Shown one piece after another: positions 24,059-34,863 of a stretch of 64,000 nucleotides of DNA. Under the pieces are notes generated by a model. The model was given only the letters and a program-made list of their open reading frames with translations. It was not told the DNA's origin and did no database searches. Numbering within the stretch: position 1 is the stretch's first letter; each line of letters begins with the position of its first letter. Location: assembly GCF_958979055.1 (NCBI RefSeq), contig NC_084886.1, forward strand, positions 48,811,654-48,875,653, written 5' to 3'. This stretch comes from Alnus glutinosa. Its lineage: Eukaryota; Streptophyta; Magnoliopsida; Fagales; Betulaceae. The position numbers and the translations under genes were made by a program.

Positions 24059-24435
24059 TAGGGGTGTAAAGCCGGCCGGTAACCGGCCAGAGCGGTTACA
24101 AGTTTTAGCAATTATATATATATCCGGTTATAGGTTATAACCGGGTATATATATATAAAATAATAAAAATATATATTTATTTGAAATAATAAAATAATAA
24201 AATTAGGTTTCGGTTTTATTATTTTAATTTTCATGCAATAGGTTTGAAAGTCGCTTAACAAACCTATTGCATGAAAAGCTCTAGCAGATATGATGTAAGC
24301 TATAGACATCACAAAAGATGGGGAAAGCAACTATTAAGCATGAAATAAGTGATGTCCGTAGAGAAGATCGAGCATGAAGCATGAGAAGCAATCAAGAGAA
24401 AAAGAAAACTAATGCAAAAGCAATAAAGCACAAGG
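24059..24435. mobile_element. hAT-like element remnant, right part deleted
   Basis: Starts TAGGGGTGTAAAGCCGGCC and shares its interior with the full-length copy at 35890-36998 up to about 24435. It sits at the same position in the array unit (after TAAGACTTATTTGATT). An internal perfect inverted repeat CATGCAATAGGTTT / AAACCTATTGCATG lies at about 24233-24275. The right end is missing. Confidence 0.7.
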
Positions 24436-25094
24436 GCACCCTTAATGGCCAGTTGCGTGGGTGCTAGTATCTTCCTTGCAATTTGATTAGCTTTTATATA
24501 AGTTATACAGTGGAATTATCTAAATTTCACGTAGCGCTACTACTTATTCACACACTCATAGTAGAAGAAATTTAAATATAAAATTTTTCTTTTTATTTTT
24601 TAAACTACAAACTCATCTTTATCAACAATATATACCAGAGCATATAACTGAACTATACTTCATATAGATAAAACATAACTTCATTACAAAACTATACTCT
24701 ACTGTACGTTGTTACAACCTTCCAAAAGTTTTTACTTTCGGGTGGGCTTGGCTCTGCCGCGCGGTGGATCATGTGGCCCGGCCTTCTTGGTGAATTGGGC
24801 CCAGTTAACAGATCATATAGCTGGCTTTTCTTGGGACCGTAAATAGTAAATGGGTCTAGATTGGGTTGTCAGACCCATTTACTAATTATTGGGAATATTT
24901 CCCAACATGCAACATCTTGGGCAATTATGTGATCTTTTAGTTCAGATAACGTATTGAATATTGATTAGCTTTTTGTGCGAGTTGTTTTCTTAAACAAGTT
25001 AAATAACCCTTCATGTAATGCTATGGCTTTCATATAAGTTGTATAATGTAATTATCTAAATCTTACGTGGCACAACTACTTATTTAAACACTTG

Positions 25095-25365
25095 TAGTTG
25101 AATTTTGTGGCGATGCGGAGGCAGTGCTCTCGTGGTACGGCACATGGTATTTTAGAGTTTTTTTATATATGTTTGTACAATAAGGTTTTTATATAAATAT
25201 ATTATGCTATAACCCTAAATTATATACTGGAATATATCCGCATTCCTGTAGACGTAGACACATTGTCGAACTACGTAAATCTGTGTTTTGATTTTCTCTA
25301 TATCTCTTTTTTCGATTCTATATTATTTGTTATTATCGTGCCCGGTAACAACAGCTAGAAACTGC
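25095..25365. mobile_element. Possible solo LTR relic
   Basis: Stretch reading like a Copia-type LTR end (GTAGACGTAGACACATTG, then a T-rich region and CGTGCCCGGTAACAACAG). No matching second LTR or target duplication was found. Low confidence. Confidence 0.3.
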
Positions 25366-25574
25366 ATTTTTACCATACAACTATTCAATTAATTGTCTTA
25401 GACTTCAAAATTTATCCACCCGGCTCGTCCTCAAGCCCTTTGTTCCTCCAACGTGAATGTTGTATTTGTATTTATCCAAAAGAACAAACATTACAGGATA
25501 AACGACCACAACACAAGCATCCTAAAATGAACATAACAACAACCTATTCTCCTGTGTTTCAAATTGCCTATATT

Positions 25575-25765
25575 CAACACCCTGAAGTAACAGAAACATT
25601 TTTCACTAGAGGTCCAAAAACAAAGCGGCAAGCATCCCCGTGATCCCCCGTGATCCTCATGCTCCGGTAGTTCTTTGCATATTTTGTCACAGCTTTGCGC
25701 GTCTACGCATCGCTGATGCCGTGTACGTTTTGGTCAACCTGCGGCAATATTTCTTGGGAATCTGT
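25575..25765 (-). pseudogene. Defensin-like copy H, decayed exon 2 relic
   Basis: The minus strand keeps the family's start (KYCRRLTKT), the CDK-like segment, and the KCFCYFR-like end, but has frame-breaking changes, an internal stop and a duplicated ATCACGGGG segment. No exon 1 is found upstream. Importantly, the sequence after its stop runs straight into the family's 3' flank (GGGTGTTGAATATAGGC) with no MITE, so it preserves the pre-insertion site. Confidence 0.75.
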
Positions 25766-25769
25766 AGCC

Positions 25770-26300
25770 TGTAGGCTCCACTCTTTTATGGACTTCCTTG
25801 CTGTGGCTCGAGAAGCTTCCTTTGGAAGCTAGCTTCTTTGAGAAGCTTTGTGAAGGAAAAAAGATAAAGCCTTTTGTTGGTAAAAACTGAAGGGCCATTC
25901 GGTAGTGTGCAAGGCAGCTTCATTCGGTCCTCTTCTGTGGTGTGCGAACAAGGCAGTTCAGCCTTGAGGAAGAGGGACCGAGCAGCAGTTTCGGCTGCAC
26001 CTTTTGGGAGAGATAAGTCTATTTTGTCTCACTTGTATTTTGTCACAGTTCATAGTGTCGGTCGCGTGTATTAATTATTTTTTGTGTGAGAATGAGATTT
26101 GAGTGTATTGGAGCTTTTGAGTTTGAGTGACTCTCTTTGTATTACAGTTTTGTACTCATCATTTTGATAGTTAATTTCTCCTAAATCGTCTCCTATTTAG
26201 AAGAACAATTTAGGAGAAATTTTGGTAACTTGTGTGATTGTGTTATTTTTTTATTTTACTATTTTTCTGCCTCTTTAATAATCTTGGAATATAAGTCTGT
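25770..26300. other. Unassigned insert-like region
   Basis: GC-richer segment (25790-26070) with hairpin-prone AAGCTT/GAAGCT repeats, then a self-complementary AATTTAGGAGAAATT / ATTTCTCCTAAAT pair near 26170-26220. Could be an LTR or other retroelement piece. No coding function recognised. Confidence 0.35.
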
Positions 26301-26645
26301 TACAATAGAATCTCCTCTGTTTCTGTATATAAATCAATCATGTACCAATAAATATGCATATAAACTCCAGAAGCTACACGAAAGAGTTTGTCTATTTTTT
26401 TTCTTGGTTTTAAGAATTACAAAATCTTTTTTACATCCATGATCAGCCGGTTTCTCCATGTTAATACCTTATTTGAATCACTTCAAAATGATTCAACATG
26501 TGAAGGGTCAAATTTTTTTATTTTTTATTTTTTACTTGGAAAGCATTCTTGAAAAGAAAAAAATGAAAAGAAGATTTTGGGTCTTTTGTTTTTCCTCTGT
26601 TTTTTGGGGGTGGGGGGTTTTAAAACTTGAAAGGCCTAAACTCCA
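26300..26645. repeat. Array spacer repeat, matching 33005-33560
   Basis: Direct repeat of the spacer after copy E: both hold TCTCCTCTGTTTCTGTATAT, a tract near CATCCATGATCAGC, and the TTTTGGGTCTTTTGTTTTTC stretch. It shows that the H and E units share a common spacer. Confidence 0.7.
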
Positions 26646-26689
26646 CCAACCAATGACTGATTTAAAAAAAGAAAAAAAAAAAAGAGGTT

Positions 26690-26980
26690 GTTGGAATTTG
26701 ATAGGAGTACGTTGTACAAAAGTTATAAACATATCATAACTCGTTGAATACAGGCAATATGAAACAGGGGAGAATGGATTATTTGGGGAGAATGGGTTGT
26801 TTTTGGAGGTGCTATGTGAGTTTTCTACGTGTGAGTTATGTATATTCAATGGTTGATTTTTTGAAAAAAAAAGTTAGAATTTGATAGGAGTATGTTCGTA
26901 CAAAAGTTATAAACATATCATATCCCATTGAATACATGCAATTTAAAATAGGGGAGAATGAATTGTTTTTGGAGAATGAA
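26690..26980. repeat. Inverted fragments of the array 3' flank
   Basis: About 26695-26830 is the reverse complement of the conserved sequence downstream of the defensin-like genes (for example 31580-31680), including half of the MITE; a second partial inverted copy follows at about 26875-26975. These are the only pieces of the array seen in opposite orientation. Confidence 0.65.
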
Positions 26981-27023
26981 TACATATCATATCTCATTGA
27001 ATACAACATAATGTTGCCAAACA

Positions 27024-27246
27024 GAGTAATTATGGTGTGTTTGGTTCGAATGTTTTTCAACATTCCAATTGGGTTTTTTTTCAAAAACCCGGAACCTGGA
27101 ACCAACCCGAATAAAACCCGAATGATGCTTGAATATGGTTTGAATTTTGAGGTGAAAACCGTGAAATGATGACATGCTCGACCTGCTTTTCAGACTGGTA
27201 GCATTGATTGCAACAGTCAAACCAACTTTTTCTTCTTTTTTTAAAA

Positions 27247-27288
<42 letters not shown>

Positions 27289-28367
27289 GGCCTGCGAAGA
27301 AGCTCGGGACGACGGGATTTGGAAGGCCGGCGGGATAGGGATGATGGGTAGGGACGCTCGGCCGGATCTAGGCGGTTTTCTGGTCGGATCTGGGTTTGGA
27401 TCGGGACGCATGGATGGATCTGGGCTCTGGACGGCATGGTTTTCCGGACGGATCTGGATTTCCGGCTGGATCTCTCAAACCCACGCCGGTGTGCGTGGGT
27501 TCCTGCCGAATCTTTCCCGAGCTCAGTAGCCGCCCGTCCATGGCCTTCGAAAATGGACGCTTGGCGGTGACTGTCTTGGAGGTGGCGATGCCGACGTGTT
27601 CCAGGGTGGTGGTGCCGGGTGGTTTGGGTGGGTGGTTCGGGGGCACCGATCTTGCCTGAGAAGAAAACCAAAAAACTCAAAAAATAAAGATGGGAATAAG
27701 CTTTTGGGTGTGAGTGTAGCAGAAATGATTTGTAGGGGACGAATTGTTCTTGTGAGTGTAGTGGCCTTTTTTTTTTTTTGATTAACCCAAACCTCATTCA
27801 TTTTTTTTTTCTTTTTTTTTGTCAAAAATAAAAATAAAAACAAAATTTTAGTTTTTTGAGTTTTTAATTTTTAATCCTTTTTTCTTTTTAGTTCTTTTTA
27901 TTATTAGTTTTATTTTTTTAATTGAAAAGTGACATGTGGCAGGGGTAATATGAGAATATTTCGTCAAATATGGTCTTTTCCAAAGGTTTTGGTAGTTTGG
28001 GGGATCAAAGTCGAAGCGTTGGCAGTTTGTGAGGCTAAAATGGTATTTTTCCCAAGATTAATTTTCATCATACCAATCATTATTTACAATTTTTCAAATA
28101 TATTTTTTTTCAATCTCAAAAATTTAACACTTATTTTCATAACACCAATCATTATACACAACTTTTCATACAATCTAATCATTTCCAATCACTTTTTATC
28201 ATTAAAAAACATTTTTTTTTTCAATCTCAAAATTCAACACCCAAACACATATTCAAAAAAAATCTGAATTTTATTCAACATCCAAACACATTTTCATTAC
28301 CTCGAAATTCACAAACAGATTCAGAATATTATTCATATTCGAAATATTCAATACTCAAACGCACCAT
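27024..28367. mobile_element. TIR element with GC-rich insert
   Basis: The left end TGGTGTGTTTGGTTCGAATG and the complement of the right end TGGTGCGTTTGAGTATTGAA form imperfect TIRs bordered by TTA and TAA. The interior (27285-27660) is GC-rich, unlike the flanks, with a (CT)n tract at 27252-27284. A 238-codon minus frame (27081-27797) is open but low-complexity (Arg/Glu/Ser/Pro) and overlaps equally open frames on the other strand. Possibly a captured host fragment. Confidence 0.5.
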
Positions 28368-28446
28368 AAGACTTACATGTGAAAAATTCACATAGCACCT
28401 CCAAAAACAACCCATTCTCCCCTGTTTCAAATTGCCTATAATCAAT

Positions 28447-28640
28447 AAGATACGATACATTTACAACTTTTGTACAATTCCAATCCAATTTCAATAATTT
28501 TTTTTTTCAACATTTTTTTTTTAAAAAAAAATCAACCATTAGACATATATATGACTCACATATAGGAAAACATATTCAATGGCTACTTTGAAAAAAGGTT
28601 GGACGGGAATTGTACAAAGATTATAAACGTATCATATCTC
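28447..28640. mobile_element. MITE at the 3' end of copy D
   Basis: 194-bp member of the family; flanks are ATAATCAAT on the left and ATATTTCAAC on the right, which has one extra T. Confidence 0.7.
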
Positions 28641-28645
28641 ATATT

Positions 28646-29017
28646 TCAACACTTGAAGCCGCAGTAACATTTACGTTTAAAGGACTACAAAGAAGACCGC
28701 CCGCATGCTCCGTGATCGGCTTGCTCCAATTCTTTGCATTTTGTATCACAGTGTAGTGTCAATCGACATCTTTTATACCATGTTGTGCTCAAACGCCAGC
28801 AATATTTATGGGAAATCTCTTCTTCTATTGCTATAGATAACAACAAAAGAATGCATAATTTCAAATAATACAGTGAAAATTGTATACATGAACAAGCTGA
28901 ATGACACAAAGATTAATTTTGTAACAAAAGGATTTGAAATTACTCACCCACACTTGTAATGAAGATGAAGATAATGAATATCAGAAGCATATAAACAGAT
29001 TTTGGAGTCCTGCCCAT
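28646..29017 (-). pseudogene. Defensin-like copy D, nonsense mutation
   Basis: Exon 1 is 28948-29017 (MGRTPKSVYML signal), exon 2 is 28646-28830 (185 nt). Splice sites are intact. Exon 2 has an extra in-frame GAA codon (EEE) and a TAG at 28685-28687 where other copies have TGG (the Trp of the SSLW segment). The peptide would stop after 71 residues, keeping C1-C5 and losing C6-C8. Past the stop, the frame is still open to the normal C-terminal CYCGFKC and TGA. So the loss looks recent, or the allele may vary. Confidence 0.85.
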
Positions 29018-29051
29018 GTGCTCCTTACTTACATATAAACAGAATTTTGCC

Positions 29052-29061
29052 TATATTTATA
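29052..29061 (-). promoter_or_regulatory. TATA box of copy D
   Basis: TATAAATATA on the minus strand, conserved although the gene is broken. Confidence 0.55.
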
Positions 29062-29842
29062 GCTTAAGCTACTTTAAAATTTTGAGATTTTGGAGGCCTT
29101 TCATAATTTTGAGGGGGCCGAGATATTTTATTTTATTTTTATTTTTATTTTTTTAAGATTTGTACGAAGACAAAATATCATTTTTCAAATTTTTAAGAAT
29201 CAAATTATTTAGTAGATTGCTATACGACTGCCATACAACTTGATGATATCAGAATAAAAAACAGTACTTGTAAAAAAATAATAATAATAACTGATTTTAA
29301 ATGTCACATCATTCCAATTATATAACAATTGTACAACCGTCTACTGCGAAGGTTTCCAATTGTTCAATCTATTTCTATTCCTTGTTATTTTTTTTATTTT
29401 TTTTTTTTCTGAATTCTAAAATGCAGTTCCTTTCATCAACTTGATATTAATAGAACTCCATGAAAGTTCAATGTATTTTCGTCATTTTATACGGTTAACT
29501 TTTAAGGACTTCAATTAATTGAATAGGCCAAACCTTCTTTGAAGCACTTAAAAATGCTTCAACATGTAAAGGGTCAAATTTTATTCAAATATAAAAGTTT
29601 CTTGAAGACACACAAAAGGTTTTTGTTTTGTTGGTAACAAGAAGGTTTTGAAATTAATAAAATCATTGTTCTTCCAATATTGGCTAGTTTTGTAGGTGCT
29701 GATATATGTATTCCTTGCAATTTTGGAAACTATTTATTGAATATTGATTTGACTTTTGAGTTGGTTGTTTTCTTAAACAAGTTAAATAACCCTTCATGTA
29801 ATGCTTTGGCTTTTATATAAGTTGCATAATCTAACTATCTAA

Positions 29843-30158
29843 GGGTGCGTTTGGAATTGCGATTTTATAGAGAAAAGATATGATTTTAAACCAAATTAGA
29901 GAAAATGAACCGTTTGAAAACTGCGTTTTTAAAAAATTGCGATTTGAAAATGCAAAAAAATGCTTATTCAAATCGCAGGCAATGGGGTGCTTTTTTGAAA
30001 ACGCAGTATTTTAAAAGGCTAACCTGCGATTTTAAAGGTCAAACTGCGATTTTGCCAAACGCTTAACTGCGTTTTTAAAAATCATTTTTTTAAATCGCAC
30101 ATTTTAAAATCGCTATTTTTAAATTGCACTTTTTGAAACCGCAAACCCAAACGGACCC
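29843..30158. mobile_element. Tourist-like (PIF/Harbinger) MITE
   Basis: 316 bp. TIRs are GGGTGCGTTTGGAATTGCG and the complement of CGCAAACCCAAACGGACCC, flanked by TAA on both sides (29840-29842, 30159-30161). Paralogous spacers at about 37531-37550, 24510 and 25050 have a single TAA: clean empty sites. Interior rich in GCGATTTTAAA motifs, shared with 54726-55010 and 62245-62559. Confidence 0.85.
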
Positions 30159-30225
30159 TAAATTTTAGGTGACGCTACTACTTATTTAAACACTTGTTAA
30201 ATAAATTTAAGTTTAAAAAGAAAAA

Positions 30226-31084
30226 ATTACACTATTGATTTTTTAAGTTGGCCTAAATTACAAATCAATCAATTTGGTTTAAAAAGTTCATAAGAAGTTC
30301 ATGTGGTAAATTATAATTACGAATCACTTTCTGAATCTATTTTCTATCTACCAAGTTAACAGATTCCGTTAGTTAGTTACGTCACACTAAATATGAATAT
30401 GACACGTGTCTTAAAAAAAATTAATTTTAAGACATTTTTTTGGCTTTTTCACGTCGTCTTTTAGAAAAAATTACTTTTAAGACTTTTTTTTTTTTTTTTT
30501 TCACGCCGTTTTGGGGTTGGCCATAATATAGGACACACCTGGCAAGTAATAATCCACGTCAGGAGGAAAACGGGGAATCTGTAGATGGGATTGTAGGGAA
30601 AAAAAAGTAGATGGGAAAACGGGGAATCTGTAGATGGGATTGCAGGGAAAAAAATTGGTTTCAGGACTGAACGGCGTGAATCGTGAGGAAGGCGATGAAC
30701 TGAGGAAGAAGATGAGTTTCACGAACCCAGAGGAAGACGATGAGTTCCAGAACCCAGGATTCAGGAAGGTGTGCGATAATGGCTGAGAGGGGACGCATCT
30801 GAAAATCGGGGTAAAAGTCGGAGAAAAAGTAAATCGTAAATAGTTACTGTACCCAACTGACGTGGGTTACTACCTGCCAGGTGTGTCCTACATGGCCGAC
30901 CCCAATTCGACGTGGAAAAGCAAAAAAATGTCTTAAAGATTAATTTTTTAAAATAAACACGTGTTGGTTTTCAAATAATGATTCGTAGTTATAATTTATC
31001 ACAATAACCTCTTAAAAACTTTTTAACCACATGGAGTAATTTGTAATTTAAACTAATCTCAAAGACCGATAATACAATTCGTGC
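30226..31084. mobile_element. Foldback element with nested inverted repeats
   Basis: The left end (ACTATTGATTTTTTAAGTTG, 30230 on) pairs with the right end (complement reads ATTATCGGTCTTTGAGATTA). A second, inner pair holds GGACACACCTGGCAAGTA near 30531 and TACCTGCCAGGTGTGTCC near 30870. The paralogous spacer near 37590 joins the two flanks without it. Small open frames inside are not taken as genes. Confidence 0.65.
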
Positions 31085-31641
31085 ATAAAAATTTTCTTTT
31101 TATTTTTGAATGTACAAACTCATCTTTGTCAGCAAAATAAATCAAAGCTTATAATTGAATTATACTTTCTATATATGTCTATTACAAAACTACCTTTACA
31201 ACCTTCCAAAAGTTGTTACATGTGACATAACTATACGAGTCATACGACTACAACCTAAGAACCCTAACTTTAAATTAAATTTAAGGGTCAAGTATGTTTT
31301 CGGTACATGTGGTTTAACTCGATATCGAATGGATCTTTTGTTTAAAAAAACTACCGTAAGTGATACTTAGATACATTCAATGAACACATATGATGCTTCT
31401 GTCCAATATTTTAAGGGCGTGCCACATCAAACCAATTAACAACTTCAACTTATCTCATATGCATCATTAATATTATTAAAAAAATTAAAGCAAAAAGAAA
31501 AAATAAAAATAGGGGTTGCTTAAGATTAAAGCAATAAGAATACAAGATAAAACAACAGTCATAAAACGCGCATATGGAAAACTCACATAGTACCTCCAAA
31601 AACAACCCATTCTCCTCGGTTTCAAATTGTCTATAATCAAT

Positions 31642-31832
31642 GAGATATGATACGTTTACAACTTTTGTATAACTCCTATCCAATTCCAACAATTTTTTTT
31701 TTTTTTAAAAAAAAAAAAACAAGAAATAACTATTGGATATATATGACTCACATGTAGAAAAATAGATCAAATGGTTAATTTGAAAAAATATTGGGCGGGA
31801 GTTGTACAAAGATGGTAACTGTATCGTATCTC
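31642..31832. mobile_element. MITE at the stop codon of copy E
   Basis: 191-bp member of the family; flanks are ATAATCAAT and ATATTCAAC. Confidence 0.75.
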
Positions 31833-31836
31833 ATAT

Positions 31837-32208
31837 TCAACACTTAAAGACGCAGTAACATTTGTGACTGAAGAACCACAAAGAAGACTGCTTGCATGCT
31901 CCGTAATCCGCATGCTCCAATTCTCTGCAATTTTTTTCACAGTGTGGCGACCATCGACATGTTTTATGCCATGTTGTGCTCAAATGCCAGCAATATTTCA
32001 GGAAAATATCTTCTATTGCTATACATCACAACAAAAGAATGCATAGTTTCAGATAATACAGTGAAAGTAGTATACATGAACAAGCTGAATGACACAATGA
32101 TTAATTTTGTAACAAAAGGATTTGAAATTACTCACCCATGCTTGTAATGAAGATGAAGATAATGAATATAAGAAGGATGATATAAACAGATTTTGGAGTC
32201 CTGCCCAT
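31837..32208 (-). CDS. Defensin-like cysteine-rich secreted peptide, copy E
   Basis: Exon 1 is 32136-32208 (73 nt, with one extra Ile codon in the signal peptide), exon 2 is 31837-32018; 84 residues. The start is MGRTPKSVYIILL. All eight cysteines are intact with the family spacing (C2-C3 loop RWSPH; C3xxxC4 is CEKNC). Last codons CYCVFKC then TGA. The intron is 117 nt with a GTGAGT donor. TATA-like box TATAAAAATA at 32255-32264. Intact. Confidence 0.85.
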
Positions 32209-32254
32209 GGCCCCTTGTGCTCCTTACTTATGCCAACAAAGAACGAAAATTGCC

Positions 32255-32264
32255 TATTTTTATA
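32255..32264 (-). promoter_or_regulatory. TATA box of copy E
   Basis: TATAAAAATA on the minus strand at the family position. Confidence 0.55.
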
Positions 32265-32359
32265 GCTTCATTAAGCTACTTCAGAATTTTGAGATTTTGA
32301 AGGGATTAAGATTTTTTTTCTTTCTTACTTTTGAGGGGCCAGAAGGATTATTTTTTATT

Positions 32360-33600
32360 TTTATTTTTTTCGAAAATTGAAGGCATAGCTTCTACAAGTT
32401 TTGATAAGACTTGTTTGTTGTCTTGATTGGGAAATAAAACAATTGATTTGTACTTTTCCCTTCATGTCTTCTTTGTTCTTTCTTCTGAATATATTTTCTT
32501 CATTTTATACAATTAACTTTTAAGGACTCCAAGTGAACCTCATGACTTTCTGTGACAGTAACTGAATAGGCCAAACAGTAATCGGCTGGTTTCCTCCATG
32601 CTAGCTCGTTAGTGTTCTAATATAAAAGTTTTTTTTCTTTTTTTTTTTAAAAAATTGTAATTTTATAATATTATAGAGAGGGTTTTGTGTTGTTGGTGAC
32701 AGCAAGGTTTTGGAAATAATAAAACCACCGTTCTTCCAATATTGGCTAGTTTTGTAGGTGCTGATATATTTCTTGCAATTTACAAACTAGTTATTGAATA
32801 TTGATTTGGCTTTTGTGTTAGTTGTTTTCTTAAACAAGTTAAATAACCCTTCATGGTATGTTATTTGTGTGAACTTGTTTATTATAAGCCTTTCTTAACT
32901 TCGAAAGTTTTCGAGAAAAAAAGGAAAAAATAACATGTCCTACTCAAATTACTACCCCATTGTTAATATTCTCCCAAATTATCAATTGTGTTAATTTCTC
33001 TCATAAATCTCCTCTGTTTCTGTATATAAACCAATCATGTACCAATAAATATGCGTACAAACTCCAGAAGCTACATGAAAGCGTTTGTCTATTTTTTTTT
33101 TGGTTTTAAAAATTATAAAATCTGTTCTACATCCATGATCAGCTGGTTTCTCCATGTTAGTACCTTCTTTGAATCACTTCAAAATGCTTCAACATGTGAA
33201 GGAGGGTCAAATTTTTGAAGACACGCAAAAGGTTTTCTTTTGTTGGTTTTGAAAATAATAAAATCATTGTTCTTCCAATATTGGCTAGTTTTAGTATCTT
33301 CCTTGCAATTTGCAAAAACTAATGAATAATTGATTTGGCTTTTGTGTTAGTTGTTTTCTTAAACAAGCCAAATAACCCTTCATGGTATGTTATTTATGTG
33401 AAACTAGCTTGTTCATTATAAGCCCCCCCCCCCCCCCCCCCCCCCCTTTTTTTTTTAACTTGGAAAGTGTTGTAGAAAAAAATGAAAAGAACATTTTGGG
33501 TCTTTTGTTTTTCCTCTGTTTTTTTGGGGTGGGGGGCTTTAAACCTGAAAGGCTTACTTGCTCCACCAATTACTTTGTTTGGCAACATTATGCTGTAATC
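32360..33600. repeat. Array spacer between copies E and F
   Basis: Repeats spacer motifs of the other units: AAGTTTTGATAAGACTTGTT without the hAT element, TTCTTCCAATATTGGCTAG twice, and a single TATGTTATTTGT. Includes a poly(C) run at 33423-33446. No gene. Confidence 0.7.
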
Positions 33601-33864
33601 ATAAGCTTTTCAGCTTCGATATGGTACATATCAACTTGATGAATAGAAGTAAATATGAACTTTAGAGCCATAGATAAGAGAAAACCCAAATATCCTGAAC
33701 ATATATGGATGAAATAGGTAACTGGAAACTCTATTTATCCAAAAGAACAAACATTACAGGATAAAACTATGACCACAAGCATCCTAAAACGCACATATGG
33801 AAAACTCACATAGTACCTCCAAAAACAACCCATTCTCTCTTGTTTCAAATTGCCTATAATCAAC

Positions 33865-34041
33865 GAGATATGATACATTTACAATTTTTGTTAAACTAAT
33901 ATCTAATTCCAACTTTTTTTAAAAATAAAAAAAATCAACTATTAAATATATATAACTCACATGTAAGAAAACATATCCATATATATGTTTTAAAAAAGGT
34001 TGGACGGGAGTCATGCAAAGATTATAAACGTATCATATCTC
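33865..34041. mobile_element. MITE at the stop codon of copy F
   Basis: 177-bp member of the family; flanks are ATAATCAAC and ATATTCAAC. Confidence 0.75.
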
Positions 34042-34045
34042 ATAT

Positions 34046-34227
34046 TCAACACTTGAAGACACAGTAATATTTATGACCGAAGGACCACAAAGAAGACCGC
34101 TTGCATGATCCGTGATTTGCATGCTCGAATTCTTTGCATTTTTTGTCATAATGTGGCGTCAATCGACGTGTTTTATGCCATGTTGTGCTCAAACGCCTGC
34201 AATATTTCTGGGAAATCTCTTCTATTG
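34046..34227 (-). pseudogene. Defensin-like copy F, exon 2 only, three cysteines lost
   Basis: The 182-nt exon 2 is open from the acceptor to TGA, but C2 is Arg (CGT), C3 is Tyr (TAT) and C6 is Tyr (TAT): three single transitions that would unpair half the disulphides. Exon 1 is absent: the intron is cut near 34320 and joins unrelated array spacer (GCAATTTGATTAGC). Open frame but no signal peptide, so a pseudogene despite the absence of a stop. Confidence 0.85.
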
Positions 34228-34863
34228 CTATATATCGCAACAAAAGAATGCTTAGTTCCAGATAATGCAGTGAAAGTAGCATGCATATTGAACAAGCTGA
34301 ATGACACAATGATTAATTTTGCAATTTGATTAGCTTTTTGTGGGAGTTGTTTTCTCAAACAAGTTGTTAAAAAAAAAAAAAAAAAAAAAAAAGAACCCTT
34401 AATGTTACGCTCTGGCTTTTATATGAGTTACATAGCGGAATTATCTAAATTTCACGTAGCGTTACTACTTATTCACATGCTCGAAGTAGAAGAAATTTAA
34501 ATATAAAATTTTTCTTTTTATTTTCTAAACAACAAACTCGTCTTTATCAACAATATATACCAGAGCATATAACTGAACTATACTTTATATAGATAAAACA
34601 TAACTTCATTACAAAACTATACTCTATTGTCTTTACAACCTTCCAAGAGTTGCTACATTTGACATGTCTATACTACATGCAACTAGTGGTGGAATTAGGA
34701 TTGTGGTTTACAAGGGGCAAAATTAAAAGATTGAGGCATGCAGAGGATTCACAACATCAACATCTTTAATTTCAGACTAATGTTTTATACTACGTTTTTA
34801 TCCCACAATGTTAATGTGGCAGTCCCAACAAACTCTTGATTTTTTTTTTTCTTCCTCTTATAT

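Noticed and set aside
27081-27797. 238-codon open frame on the minus strand
   Set aside because: Low-complexity Arg/Glu/Ser/Pro frame across a CT repeat and GC-rich cargo, with equally open frames on the other strand; no domain.
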